Shown: positions 8,099 to 16,449, numbered from the stretch's first letter. The stretch is 64,000 nt of DNA from Amycolatopsis jejuensis (GCF_000717335.1 NZ_JNYZ01000013.1:1-64000); one strand, 5' to 3'. Notes: generated by a model from the sequence alone, not told the origin. Translations and numbers: made by a program.

Positions 8099-8265
8099 TG
8101 TGGACAACCCCGGGGACAACTCGCCCGCGGACGCCTCTGCCGCCCGATCGGTACCCCTATCGGCGGGGCATTCCCGGTCCGAATGCCCCCAGCACTTGTG
8201 CCGATCGGCGGTTGTCCACGGGGTTTGCAACCTTGTGCACAGAGTTATCCACAGGCAGTGGACAA
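8099..8265. promoter_or_regulatory. Cluster of DnaA-box-like 9-mers
   Basis: Five sites: TTGTCCACA (minus, 8099-8107, perfect actinobacterial consensus), TTGTCCACG (plus, 8212-8220), TTGTGCACA (plus, 8233-8241), TTATCCACA (plus, 8245-8253, perfect E. coli consensus) and TTGTCCACT (minus, 8257-8265). Four lie within 54 bp just before the HTH gene, the last between its putative -35 and -10. No dnaA, dnaN or AT-rich unwinding region is nearby. Confidence 0.6.
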
Positions 8266-8274
8266 CTCTGTGAC

Positions 8275-8280
8275 TAGACT
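8275..8280 (+). promoter_or_regulatory. -10 element of leaderless HTH gene
   Basis: TAGACT ends 7 nt before ATG 8288. There is no Shine-Dalgarno. A DnaA-box-like site (8257-8265) overlaps the spacer region. Confidence 0.55.
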
Positions 8281-8287
8281 GGGCGGC

Positions 8288-8557
8288 ATGGTGCGCGTGC
8301 CCCTGACCGACGAAGAACGCTCCCGAGGCGAGCGGCTGGGCGTAGTGCTGCGCGCGGCCCGAGCCGGCCGCAGCATGGTCGACGTGGCCGCGGAAGCAGG
8401 CATTTCGGTCGAAACCCTGCGCAAGATCGAGACGGGCCGGATCCCGACCCCGGCGTTTTTCACGGTGGCCGCAATCGCGGACGCGGTGGGGATGCCGCTG
8501 GACCGGTTGCGACTGGCGTGCGATGGGGAGGCGGCGGCGTTTTCGCAGGCCAGTTGA
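8288..8557 (+). CDS. Small XRE-family helix-turn-helix protein
   Basis: 89 residues from ATG 8288. An open frame extends to 8183, but the DnaA-box cluster occupies that stretch and a -10 sits 7 nt before this ATG. The protein is essentially one XRE/Cro HTH domain (RLGVVLRAARAGRSMVDVAAEAG, then ISVETLRKIETGRIPTPAFF). LRKIETGRIPTP is a canonical recognition-helix region. It has no sensor domain, so it is probably a small DNA-binding regulator. Targets are unknown; DnaA-dependent control of this gene is a testable inference. Confidence 0.8.
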   Translation: MVRVPLTDEERSRGERLGVVLRAARAGRSMVDVAAEAGISVETLRKIETGRIPTPAFFTVAAIADAVGMPLDRLRLACDGEAAAFSQAS

Positions 8558-8639
8558 CGCTTGGCCGGTGGGTGGGATGTTTGGGTGGTGACCAGCTGGC
8601 CGCAACGCCGGTGCCGATAGCCGCTCAGGTGGCCGATTG

Positions 8640-9165
8640 CTGCGCCGGGTTCCGGGGACTGTGGCCGTCCAGCGCTGTTTCGCAAGCCAACCGCACTGGC
8701 CGCTCACCACGCCGGATTCGGCGACCGTCGCCTACCCGTGCCGCGTCACAGACCAACCGCGCCCGCCGCTTGCCGCACCAGGTTCCCGCGACCACCACAC
8801 CAGTGCTGCTTCGCACACCAACCGCGCCAGCCGCTCGCCGCACTGGGTTCCGGCGACCTCCAGCGCCACCTCGCATGCCAACCACTAGCCGCGCCCGGTA
8901 GCGGCGACCACCAGCGCCGTCTCGCCAGCCGCTCGCCGCGTTGGGTTCCGGCGACCACCGACCTCCAGCGCCGCTTCGCAAACCAACCACGCCAGCCGCA
9001 CGCCGCACCCGGTTCCGGCAACCACCACCCACCAGCGCCACCTCGCAAACCAACCACGCCAGCCGCACGCCGCACCCGGTTCCGGCAACCACCACCCACC
9101 AGCGCCACCTCGCAAACCAACCACCACGCAACCCGATTGCCACACCGGGTTCCGGCGATCACCGT
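8640..9165. repeat. Tandem array of about 67-bp degenerate repeats
   Basis: The 600-nt stretch between the HTH gene and the LysR gene is filled by about nine copies of a unit marked by GGTTCCGGCRACCACC followed by CCAGCGCC and CGCAAACCAACC. The GGTTCCGG marks fall at 8648, 8714, 8781, 8846, 8897, 8944, 9011, 9078 and 9148, giving spacings of 66, 67, 65, 51, 47 (copy with GGTAGCGG), 67, 67 and 70. The copies at 9011 and 9078 are near identical. The period is not divisible by three, so successive units fall in different frames and the open frames across it are not genes. Confidence 0.9.
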
Positions 9166-10017
9166 CTAGGCGAGGCTGGTTGCCGCGCGCACCAGCGTTG
9201 CTACTTCTCGTGAGCGGCTGTTCGCTGGCCATGCGATCACGGTGGTCACTTCCGGGGCGTCGATCACCGGTACCGCAACGTGTTCCGGCCATTGCCAGGC
9301 TCTGCTGGACGCCGGGATCACCAGCAGGGTCCGGCCGAGGGCGACCAGTTGGGCTAGTTGTGCCTGGGTGTGGACTTCCGGTCCGGGGCCGTCCGGGTAG
9401 GTTCCGTCGAGCTGGGGCCAGCGGGCGATCGGCAGGCCAGGTACGTTGCGGACGTCGGCGAGGGTCAGCTGGGCCCGGGCGGCCAGTGGGTGGGCGGCGG
9501 GGACGATCGCGACCTGGCCTTCGGTGTGCAGGTCTTCCGTGTCGAAACCGGCGAGGTCGTCGAAGGGGCGGTGCATGAGTGCGGCGTCGGCGTGGCCGTT
9601 GCGCAGGAGTCCGGCCTGTTCGCCGACCTCGCACAGCAGGACGTCGACCGGGGTCACGGCGGGGTCGTTCGCTGCTGCGGTGAGGAGTTTTTGCAGGAGT
9701 TCGTGGGACGCGCCTGCTTTGGTGACGAGTACCAGCGGCCGTTCCGGATTGCCGGCTCGGCGGGTTCGGCGGGCGGCGGCATTGACCGCGTCGAGGGCCG
9801 TGGTTGCCTCGTGGAGCAGGACCTGACCGGCGGGGGTCAGCGCGACGCCGCGGCGGTTTCGGTCGAGGAGCTGGACCCCGAGCCGGCGCTCCAGCAGGCT
9901 GATCGCGCGGGAAAGTGGTGGCTGGGCAATGCCGAGGCGGGTGGCGGCGCGGCCGAAGTGCAGTTCCTCGGCCACTGCGACGAAGTACCGAAGTTCGCGG
10001 GTTTCGAGATCGTCCAC
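9166..10017 (-). CDS. LysR-family transcriptional regulator
   Basis: 283 residues from GTG 10017. A longer frame reaches 10098, but that would place the operator-like palindrome inside the gene. The N-terminal LysR HTH is clear (RELRYFVAVAEELHFGRAA, then LGIAQPPLSRAISLLERRLG and LDRNRRGVALTPAG). A substrate-binding domain follows (about residues 90-283). A -10 TACGCT (10025-10030) lies 7 nt before the start, so the mRNA is probably leaderless. It is divergent from an SDR gene, its likely target. The effector is unknown. Confidence 0.9.
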   Translation of the reverse strand: MDDLETRELRYFVAVAEELHFGRAATRLGIAQPPLSRAISLLERRLGVQLLDRNRRGVALTPAGQVLLHEATTALDAVNAAARRTRRAGNPERPLVLVTKAGASHELLQKLLTAAANDPAVTPVDVLLCEVGEQAGLLRNGHADAALMHRPFDDLAGFDTEDLHTEGQVAIVPAAHPLAARAQLTLADVRNVPGLPIARWPQLDGTYPDGPGPEVHTQAQLAQLVALGRTLLVIPASSRAWQWPEHVAVPVIDAPEVTTVIAWPANSRSREVATLVRAATSLA

Positions 10018-10024
10018 GAAAACC

Positions 10025-10054
10025 AGCGTACGGATTGATACTCGGCGGGTATCA
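10025..10054 (-). promoter_or_regulatory. LysR operator and promoter in the divergent region
   Basis: TGATAC (10036-10041), 7 nt, GTATCA (10049-10054): a perfect 19-bp dyad of the LysR-box type, overlapping the -35 of the LysR gene, whose -10 is TACGCT (10025-10030, minus strand). It lies about 55 nt upstream of the SDR start. Confidence 0.65.
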
Positions 10055-10109
10055 CATGCGACCGAGGCGGTCTTGGCCACGAGGGCGGCCGGGAGCACAG
10101 CATGAAGGA

Positions 10110-10805
10110 GTGAACGACACGAAAACCGCGCTGGTTACCGGTGCGAACAAGGGAATCGGCTTTGCGATCGCGCAAGGTCTCGGGGCCGTCGGATTCACCG
10201 TCGCGGTCGGGGCCCGCGACGAACGAAGGCGCGCGGAGGCGGTCGGAAAGCTGCGGGCTGAAGGGGTCGACGCGTTCGGGGTCGCCCTTGACGTGACCTC
10301 GGACGACAGTGTGGCCGCGGCGGCCGCGGACCTCGGGCGGCTGGACGTGCTCGTCAACAACGCGGGCATCGCCGGTGCGGGCCCGCAGGATCCGACGACG
10401 CTCGACGTCGAGGTCGTCCGGACGGTGCTCGACACGAACGTATTCGGCGTCATCCGGGTGACCAACGCGATGCTGCCGCTGCTCTACCAGGCACCGGCGC
10501 CGCGGATCGTGAACATGTCCAGCAACATGGGGTCGCTGACCCTGCAGACCGGGCCGATCCTCGCCGCGTACGCGCCGTCGAAATCGATGCTCAACAGCCT
10601 GACCGCGCAGTACGCCCGCCGATTCGCCGAGACGAAGGTGATCGTGAACGCGGCCTGCCCTGGCTATGTCGCAACCGATTTCACCGGATTCGCCGGCCTA
10701 CGGACACCTGAACAAGGTGCGGCCATCGCGATCCGCCTCGCGACGCTGCCCGATGACGGGCCTCGCGGTGGCTTCTTCGATGACGCGGGGGTCGTGCCCT
10801 GGTGA
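10110..10805 (+). CDS. Short-chain dehydrogenase/reductase
   Basis: 231 residues from GTG 10110 (VNDTKTALVTG). The cofactor motif TGANKGIG, the NNAG motif (VLVNNAGIAG), the catalytic Ser region (NMSSNMG) and YAPSK (Tyr-x3-Lys) are all present, so it should be an active NAD(P)-dependent oxidoreductase. The shape resembles the carbonyl-reductase-like SDRs often paired with a LysR gene. AAGGAG directly abuts the start and GGGAG lies 14 nt upstream, so initiation signals are imperfect. The stop codon lies only 1 nt from the end of the convergent EndoU-like gene. Substrate unknown. Confidence 0.9.
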   Translation: MNDTKTALVTGANKGIGFAIAQGLGAVGFTVAVGARDERRRAEAVGKLRAEGVDAFGVALDVTSDDSVAAAAADLGRLDVLVNNAGIAGAGPQDPTTLDVEVVRTVLDTNVFGVIRVTNAMLPLLYQAPAPRIVNMSSNMGSLTLQTGPILAAYAPSKSMLNSLTAQYARRFAETKVIVNAACPGYVATDFTGFAGLRTPEQGAAIAIRLATLPDDGPRGGFFDDAGVVPW

Positions 10806-10806
10806 G

Positions 10807-11382
10807 TCAAGCGCGTAGGGACGTCAGGATTCGGTCTCGGCCGTTGAGGAATTCGCAGTCTCGGACGGGGAGGTCGAACGAGTTCAGCAGTTTTTCGAAA
10901 TCCGCGTACTCGTCCGGGTTGAGCTGGAGGCCGGTGACCGCAAAGTGGGCGGCCAGGGTGTCAGCGAGTTCTTCCCATTCGCCGGACCACTGGAGGTCCC
11001 GGTAGTGCGCCAGGTCGTCCGCGGGGAGGCGGTCGGTGAGGAGGCGCAGGAGGCTGTCGGTGAAGTAGCTGATGCGGTTGCCTGCCCGGTCGGCGACCGT
11101 GGGGTTGGCCGGGTCACGGGCGGTGTCCGGGTTGCGGATCACGCCGGGGCCGGACAGCGGATAGCCGGTGTGCACCTGGCCATCGCCGTTGACCAGGACC
11201 ACCACGTGCACCCCGAAGCGTTCGCCGGCACAGCGCCAGCGGCCGTTGTACTGCTGCCGGCGCGGTTCGCCCGGATCGTTCGCGACGTCCTTGACCACCG
11301 CGATGATCTGCTCGTCACTCCACTCGGGAGGGAACTCGCTGGTCGCCCTGCGTCCGGTGCCGGAAGCGTGTCCACCGCCCAC
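10807..11382 (-). CDS. EndoU-like protein with immunity-like C-terminal region
   Basis: 191 residues from GTG 11382, selected because AGAGGAG lies 5 nt upstream; the frame stays open to 11403. The first half (EFPPEWSDEQIIAVVKDVANDP, then GVHVVVLVNGDGQVHTGYP) resembles the C-terminal part of bacterial EndoU ribonuclease domains, which are polymorphic-toxin effectors. The N-terminal part of that fold, with its catalytic His pair, is not evident. The second half (PADDLAHYRDLQWSGEWEELADTLAAH) resembles small proteins I associate with toxin-immunity loci. I infer a degenerate or repurposed toxin-immunity fusion. No secretion signal. Alternative: a conserved protein unrelated to toxins. Confidence 0.5.
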   Translation of the reverse strand: MGGGHASGTGRRATSEFPPEWSDEQIIAVVKDVANDPGEPRRQQYNGRWRCAGERFGVHVVVLVNGDGQVHTGYPLSGPGVIRNPDTARDPANPTVADRAGNRISYFTDSLLRLLTDRLPADDLAHYRDLQWSGEWEELADTLAAHFAVTGLQLNPDEYADFEKLLNSFDLPVRDCEFLNGRDRILTSLRA

Positions 11383-11427
11383 GTCGGCTCCTCTCGTCGG
11401 CACGGAGCCTAACCCGCGCGCGCCCGT

Positions 11428-12690
11428 TCAGCCGACCAGCGCCAGCACCAGGATTCCGGCCACCAGCAAGTCGGGCCCGCGGAACAGCTGCCGCGCGAGG
11501 TTGGCGGGCATCGGACCGGCGGGGGTGTCGACGAAACCCGCGCTGCTGTAGTCCACCGGCGCGCGCGTGACCGTGCGCAACACCGACAGCACAGCGAGGG
11601 CGACCATCACCCAGGAGAGCGGCGAAACCGCTGTCCCCAAAGCAAAAAGTGCCACTGTGAGCAGCATCGACCAGCCGAGCGCGACCACGATGAGCACCAC
11701 GCCGTGCGCGACGACCAGCTCCCCGGACGACGAACCCAGCCATCGCCGCCGTCCCGGATTTCGCCACAGCACGCCGAGCCCGGCGCCGAACGGCGTGAGC
11801 GCGATGTACGCGCCCAGCCCGACGAGCACCGGACCGGGCAGCGTCGGCACGGCCACGTGCCCCACCGCGACGGCCAGCGCGACCAGCAGGACGGTGCCCG
11901 CGTACCGGGACCGGCCGATCATCCCCGCCCAGGCCAGCCGGAACGCGGTGGGGTGCCGCACCGACCACGTACCCACCGGCGCGGACTCCGGCAGCATCAT
12001 CATCGGGTCGAGGAACGTGACCGCGACCGACCGCAGGACCCGCGCGTTCCAGCCGTCGAGCAGCACCGCGCGTCCGCCTCGGCTGGCCGCCTCCCCGCCG
12101 AAGGCGAGCAGCAGACCGCACAACGCGAGCGCGGCGCCGACGTACTGCACGGCGGGAGCATCGAGCTTCGCCGCAGCGATGACCACTCCGGCCACCGCGA
12201 TCAGCAGCGGACCGGCGGCTTCGCTGCGGAAACCCGTGCGCCGCGCGGTGGTGAACGCCAAAACCGTGCCACCGGCGACGATTGCGGCCGCCGCGCGCCA
12301 CCATTCGAGCGAACCGCCGCCGACCGCCAGCATGAGCGCGGCGACGTATCCGATCACCACGAAGAACCCGGTGAGCGCGCCCGCCAGCCGGGTCGCCACG
12401 ACTCGGCGGCGGTCCACCTGCGCGTAGTCCATCCAGGTGAGCTCCGCCGGTTCCGCCCACACGAAACCGCGGCGCAGCAGGCTTCGCCAGCCCACCGCAC
12501 AGCACAGCAGGACGAGACCGAGCACCGCCGGGAAGTCCACAACGGACGGTCCAAAAAGGACTCGATGCCACGCGTCGGTGCGGAAGAACGCGGTGAACAG
12601 GAAGCCCACCCCGAACATCAGCACGAAGGTGGGGCTGTCCCCGCTGAAAATGCCGCCGAACCGCTTGCGGCCGGGTACGCGCAACCGCAT
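11428..12690 (-). CDS. ABC transporter membrane component
   Basis: 420 residues from ATG 12690, which overlaps the ATPase stop codon by one base (TGATG). About ten hydrophobic helices are visible with little extramembrane sequence. It is of the multi-helix type that accompanies short DrrA-like ATPases in actinobacteria and is not a recognisable FtsX or BPD permease. N-terminus MRLRVPGRKRFGGIFSGD is cytosolic and basic. With the ATPase it should form an exporter or membrane-modifying complex in the inner membrane; the substrate is unknown. Confidence 0.7.
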   Translation of the reverse strand: MRLRVPGRKRFGGIFSGDSPTFVLMFGVGFLFTAFFRTDAWHRVLFGPSVVDFPAVLGLVLLCCAVGWRSLLRRGFVWAEPAELTWMDYAQVDRRRVVATRLAGALTGFFVVIGYVAALMLAVGGGSLEWWRAAAAIVAGGTVLAFTTARRTGFRSEAAGPLLIAVAGVVIAAAKLDAPAVQYVGAALALCGLLLAFGGEAASRGGRAVLLDGWNARVLRSVAVTFLDPMMMLPESAPVGTWSVRHPTAFRLAWAGMIGRSRYAGTVLLVALAVAVGHVAVPTLPGPVLVGLGAYIALTPFGAGLGVLWRNPGRRRWLGSSSGELVVAHGVVLIVVALGWSMLLTVALFALGTAVSPLSWVMVALAVLSVLRTVTRAPVDYSSAGFVDTPAGPMPANLARQLFRGPDLLVAGILVLALVG

Positions 12691-13304
12691 CACCACAGTT
12701 CGAGCACACTGTCCGCAGTTTCCAGCAACGGCTGGTGATGCGTGGCCACGACCACCGCCGCCCCGGCTGCCGTGGACCGGCCGATGAGGTCGACCAGCCA
12801 TTCCTTGCCTTCGGTGTCGAGCGCACGTTCGGGCTCGTCGAGCAGCAGGACCCGGTGCGGCCGCGCGGTGACACCGAGCAGCAGCAACCGCCGCCGCTGC
12901 CCGGCGGAGAAATGCCCTGCGGTGACGCGGGCGCGTTCGGCGAGCCCGGCGTCGGCCAGTAACGCACTGAAATCACCGAGGTCTTCGCCGAACGAACCGG
13001 CCAGCAGTTCCAGGTGCTGCACCGGCGTGAGCTCGGCGAAGAAGTCGGAATCGTCGAACAGCACGGATACCTTGCGGCGGAAGGCAACACTGCGCTCGTC
13101 CGGCTTCGCGCCGTCGACCAGCACCCGGCCCCGCTGCGGTTCCTGCATCCCGTACAAACATCGCAGCAGCGTGGATTTGCCGACCCCGTTCGGCCCGACG
13201 AGCACCGCGCATTCGCCCGGCTCGACGGAAAAATCGAGGTCCTCCAGCAGCCACAGGTCACCGGCTTTCACCCCGAGGCCGCGGGCGTCGATCACCGGCT
13301 GCAC
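12690..13304 (-). CDS. ABC transporter ATP-binding protein
   Basis: 204 residues, a minimal nucleotide-binding domain. Walker A is GPNGVGKST (about residues 37-45), the signature is HFSAGQRRRL, the Walker B is VLLLDEPERALD, and the switch His follows in VVVATHHQP. The signature reads SAGQR rather than SGGQ, a mild variant. It overlaps the upstream oxidoreductase gene by 13 bp and the downstream membrane gene by 1 bp, so all three are probably one transcript. Confidence 0.9.
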   Translation of the reverse strand: MQPVIDARGLGVKAGDLWLLEDLDFSVEPGECAVLVGPNGVGKSTLLRCLYGMQEPQRGRVLVDGAKPDERSVAFRRKVSVLFDDSDFFAELTPVQHLELLAGSFGEDLGDFSALLADAGLAERARVTAGHFSAGQRRRLLLLGVTARPHRVLLLDEPERALDTEGKEWLVDLIGRSTAAGAAVVVATHHQPLLETADSVLELW

Positions 13305-14179
13305 AACGACTCCACCACCGGCGCGAGAACCTCGGCATTCGGTTCCAGGACCGTGTAATAGCTGATGCCGAACCGATCCCGGTGTGCCCGCAGCTGTTCG
13401 GCGATTTCCGCGACCGTGCCGACCAACACCGTGGGCACCGTCGCCAGTTCGGCAGCCGGAAGCTCCAACCGTTCACCCAGTTTCCGCAGCGTGCCAAGCC
13501 GATCATCGGTGATCTGGACGAACTGCACGAGCAGGTTGAATTCGACCTCCCGCGAACCCACCCGCTCGGCAACGAACCGCGTGCGCTCCTCGAGCCCGTC
13601 GGCGGTGGCCAACGCGAGCGGTGCACCGTCACGCAACTTTGCCATGCCGTTGAACGCAATCACCGAAGCATGCTCGGCGGCCAGCGCCAACACCCGGTCC
13701 CCCCGGCCGCCGATCATCAACGGGGGACCGGCCGGTTGCGCAGGTTGCGGCGCATACGCCGGATCCGCGTACAACCGCGCGAGTTCCTTGACCGTGCGTT
13801 CGAGATGGTCGACCCGTTCGCCCGCACTGGGAAACGGCATTCCGGCGGCCTCGAACTCCGCCTTCACGTACCCGGCGCCGAGGCCGAGCTCCAGCCGCCC
13901 GGACACGAACTGATCGGTGCCCGCGACGTCACGCGCCAGCAACGTCGGATGGTAGAACGGCGCATTGAGCACGAAAGTGTTGAGCCGCACGCGTTCCGTG
14001 ACTTCACCGGCCAGCACGAGCGCCGGAAACGGCGGCGCCATGCCGAGATGGTCGGCCACGCTCAGCACGTGGTAACCCATTTCCTCGACCCGGCGGCACT
14101 TCGCCACCCACTCCGCGCGCGTGCCCGGCAGCACCATGTTGACGCCGAACCGGAACGGCCTCTCCCCAGGGATCACCAT
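13292..14179 (-). CDS. LLM-class F420-dependent oxidoreductase (TIGR03621-like)
   Basis: 295 residues. The luciferase-like TIM-barrel pattern is clear: FRFGVNMVLPGTRAEW, GYHVLSVADHLG, RLELGLGAGYVKAEFEAAG and PPLMIGGRGDRVLALAAEHA. This subgroup is predicted to use coenzyme F420 in actinobacteria, a family-level expectation. The ATG at 14179 lies 6 nt after a TAGCGT hexamer (minus strand, 14186-14191) and has no Shine-Dalgarno, so the operon with the ABC pair probably starts with a leaderless mRNA. Substrate unknown. Confidence 0.85.
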   Translation of the reverse strand: MVIPGERPFRFGVNMVLPGTRAEWVAKCRRVEEMGYHVLSVADHLGMAPPFPALVLAGEVTERVRLNTFVLNAPFYHPTLLARDVAGTDQFVSGRLELGLGAGYVKAEFEAAGMPFPSAGERVDHLERTVKELARLYADPAYAPQPAQPAGPPLMIGGRGDRVLALAAEHASVIAFNGMAKLRDGAPLALATADGLEERTRFVAERVGSREVEFNLLVQFVQITDDRLGTLRKLGERLELPAAELATVPTVLVGTVAEIAEQLRAHRDRFGISYYTVLEPNAEVLAPVVESLCSR

Positions 14180-14222
14180 GCGCTCACGCTACCGCGCCGC
14201 ACCGACACTTTCCGCGCATGAA

Positions 14223-14259
14223 GAAGGGGACGTCCGCGCCCGGTGCGAACGTCCCCTTC
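14223..14259 (-). terminator. Intrinsic terminator after pckG
   Basis: GAAGGGGACGT (14223-14233) and ACGTCCCCTTC (14249-14259) form a perfect 11-bp stem with a 15-nt loop, just beyond the pckG stop. On the minus strand it is followed by TTCAT. Confidence 0.7.
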
Positions 14260-14270
14260 GGACTGTGGGC

Positions 14271-16091
14271 TCAGCCGAGGCGCTGGGCCAGCGCGTCGAG
14301 CTCGTCGCGCAGCGACGAGGGGACCTCGCCGATCTTCGCGAACCACTCCTCGATGAGCGGCAGCTCCTCGCGCCACTCCTCGTTGCGCACCTCGAGCGCG
14401 GCCTGGATGTCCTCGACCGGCTCGGACAGGCCGTCGAGGTACAGGTCCTCGGCGTTCGGCACGTATCCGATCGGGGTCTCGGTGGCGTTGCCGCGGCCTT
14501 CGACGCGGTCGAGGACCCACTTGATCACGCGCGAGTTCTCGCTGAAGCCCGGCCACAGGAACCGGCCGTCGTCGCCGCGGCGGAACCAGTTGACGTAGAA
14601 GATCTTCGGCAGCTTGTTCGCGTCGGCGTTCTTGCCGAGCGTGAGCCAGTGCTTGAAGTAGTCACCGGCGTGGTAGCCGAGGAACGGCAGCATCGCCATC
14701 GGGTCGCGGCGCACGTTGCCGACCGCGCCGACCGCCGCCGCCGTGGTCTCCGACGACATGGTGGCGCCGAGGAACACGCCGTGCTGCCAGTCGCGGGCCT
14801 GGTTCACCAGCGGCACCGTGGTCTTGCGGCGGCCGCCGAACAGGATCGCCGAGATCGGCACGCCCTTCGGGTCGTCCCACTCCGGCGCGAGGATCGGGCA
14901 CTGCGACATCGGCACGCAGTAACGCGAGTTCGGGTGGGCCGCCTTCTCCTCGGAGCCGGGCGTCCAGTCCTGGTGCTTCCACGACGTCGCGTGCGCGGGC
15001 GTGTTCTCCATGCCCTCCCACCACACGTCACCATCGTCGGTGAGCGCGACGTTCGTGTAGACCGTGTTGCCCTTTTCGAGCGTGCGCATGGCGTTCGGGT
15101 TGGTGTGGTTGTCCGTGCCCGGCGCGACCCCGAAGAAGCCGAACTCGGGGTTGACCGCGTAGAGCCGGCCGTCCTCGCCGAAGCGCATCCACGCGATGTC
15201 GTCGCCGAGGGTTTCCGCGCGCCAGCCCGGAATCGTCGGCTGCAGCATCGCGAGATTGGTCTTGCCGCAGGCGCTCGGGAAGGCCGCCGCGATGTAGTGC
15301 ACCTTGTCCTCGGGCGAGATCAGCTTGAGGATCAGCATGTGCTCGGCGAGCCAGCCCTCGTCGCGGGCGAGCACCGAACCGATGCGCAGCGAGTAGCACT
15401 TCTTGCCCAGCAGCGAGTTCCCGCCGTACCCCGAGCCGTAGCTCCAGATCAGCCGCTCCTCCGGGAAGTGCGAGATGTACTTGGTGTCACTGCACGGCCA
15501 GGCGACGTCCTTCTCGCCCGGCTGCAGCGGCTTGCCGACCGAGTGCAGCGCGGGCACGAACTCGCGCTCGGAGCCGTCGGCCTTCACGAACTTGTCGAGC
15601 GCCGCCCGGCCCGCGCGGGTCATCACGCGCATCGACGCGACGACGTACGCGAAGTCGGTGATTTCGATGCCCAGCTTGGGGTTTTCGTCCCCGAGCGGGC
15701 CCATGCAGAACGGGATGACGTACATCGTGCGCCCGCGCATGCAGCCGCGGTACAGCTCCGTCATCGTGGCCTTCATCTCGGCCGGGTCGACCCAGTTGTT
15801 GGTGGGGCCCGCGTCCTTCTCCTCCGCCGAGCAGATGAAGGTGCGGTCCTCGACCCGCGCGACGTCGCCGGGGTCCGAGGTGGCCCAGTAGGAGTTCGGC
15901 TTCGCGTCCAGCTTCACGAAGGTGCCTGCCGCCACCAGCTCCTCGTTGATCAGGGCGGCTTCCTCGTCCGACCCGTCGATCCACACCACGCGGTCCGGGG
16001 TGGTCAGCTCGGCGACCTCCCGGACCCAGGACAGCACGCCACTGTGCGTCGTCGGCGCGTTGTCCAGTCCGGGGATGGCGACTGCGGTCAT
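14271..16091 (-). CDS. pckG: Phosphoenolpyruvate carboxykinase (GTP)
   Basis: 606 residues, the usual length of GTP-dependent PEPCK. It interconverts oxaloacetate plus GTP with PEP, GDP and CO2, the entry to gluconeogenesis in the cytoplasm. The kinase P-loop [12 protein letters not shown] (about residue 275) carries the hypervariable-loop Cys typical of GTP enzymes. [14 protein letters not shown] and the C-terminal [19 protein letters not shown] are also diagnostic. ATG 16091 follows GGAGC; the open frame to 16289 runs through hairpin-forming leader sequence and is not coding. A terminator lies at the 3' end. The leader contains two hairpins that could control expression. Confidence 0.95.
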   Translation of the reverse strand: MTAVAIPGLDNAPTTHSGVLSWVREVAELTTPDRVVWIDGSDEEAALINEELVAAGTFVKLDAKPNSYWATSDPGDVARVEDRTFICSAEEKDAGPTNNWVDPAEMKATMTELYRGCMRGRTMYVIPFCMGPLGDENPKLGIEITDFAYVVASMRVMTRAGRAALDKFVKADGSEREFVPALHSVGKPLQPGEKDVAWPCSDTKYISHFPEERLIWSYGSGYGGNSLLGKKCYSLRIGSVLARDEGWLAEHMLILKLISPEDKVHYIAAAFPSACGKTNLAMLQPTIPGWRAETLGDDIAWMRFGEDGRLYAVNPEFGFFGVAPGTDNHTNPNAMRTLEKGNTVYTNVALTDDGDVWWEGMENTPAHATSWKHQDWTPGSEEKAAHPNSRYCVPMSQCPILAPEWDDPKGVPISAILFGGRRKTTVPLVNQARDWQHGVFLGATMSSETTAAAVGAVGNVRRDPMAMLPFLGYHAGDYFKHWLTLGKNADANKLPKIFYVNWFRRGDDGRFLWPGFSENSRVIKWVLDRVEGRGNATETPIGYVPNAEDLYLDGLSEPVEDIQAALEVRNEEWREELPLIEEWFAKIGEVPSSLRDELDALAQRLG

Positions 16092-16129
16092 CTCTGCTCC
16101 TGACTTCCGAACTTCCGACGACAAAAGAG

Positions 16130-16217
16130 CCCACACCGCGAACATCCGTTGTTCGTCGGTGCGGGCTTCGTTGCCGGCGACCGAATGGCTTCGCACACCG
16201 GCGACGACCGGTGTGCG
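16130..16217 (-). promoter_or_regulatory. Structured pckG 5' leader, possible attenuator
   Basis: Two hairpins lie upstream of pckG on the minus strand: 16192-16217 (CGCACACCGG/CCGGTGTGCG, perfect) and 16130-16165 (CCCACACCG plus CGAAC pairing with GTTCG and CGGTGCGGG). The second is followed in the transcript by CTCTTTTG, terminator-like. The arms of the two share complementarity, so they could be mutually exclusive. On the plus strand the first hairpin is followed by TTTTT and would also work as a terminator. Confidence 0.4.
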
Positions 16218-16396
16218 GGTTTTTGGGATTCCCCGACTGTAGCCGGATGACCGGCAGGTAACCGAGAGCTGACCTGTCGGTTCTCTCACAAGAACGATAA
16301 GGGAATCGATTCAGTTTCACTGGAACGGGCCAGCGCCGAAAATCTTTTCGTGCGGGCCGGGTCGCATTCGTGCCGGATGCGGAGATGCAGACGACA

Positions 16397-16423
16397 ACGG
16401 GCCCGGCGCGAGGCCGGGCCCGT
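16397..16423 (-). terminator. Strong hairpin, probable terminator
   Basis: ACGGGCCCGGC (16397-16407), loop GCGAG, GCCGGGCCCGT (16413-16423): a perfect 11-bp GC stem 27 nt beyond the stop of the DUF6802-like gene, with no strong T-run. Confidence 0.65.
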
Positions 16424-16449
16424 AGTGTGTGACAGGAGTTACAGCAGGG

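Noticed and set aside
8099..8265. Chromosomal origin (oriC)
   Set aside because: DnaA boxes are too few, no AT-rich unwinding region, and neither dnaA, dnaN, rpmH nor parAB lies nearby.
8625..9143. Minus-strand frame of 172 codons encoding Trp/Gly/Arg-rich repeats
   Set aside because: The DNA repeat is 67 bp, so successive units are read in shifting frames. A repeat protein would need a multiple of three.
8640..9165. CRISPR array reading of the tandem repeats
   Set aside because: Units are head-to-tail without unique spacers, have degenerate copies, and no cas genes are near.
14121..16103. A 660-codon open frame on the plus strand opposite pckG
   Set aside because: pckG on the minus strand matches a known enzyme along its whole length. 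High GC gives long antisense frames by chance; the plus-strand translation is low-complexity (Arg, Val, Gly, Ala) with no domains.
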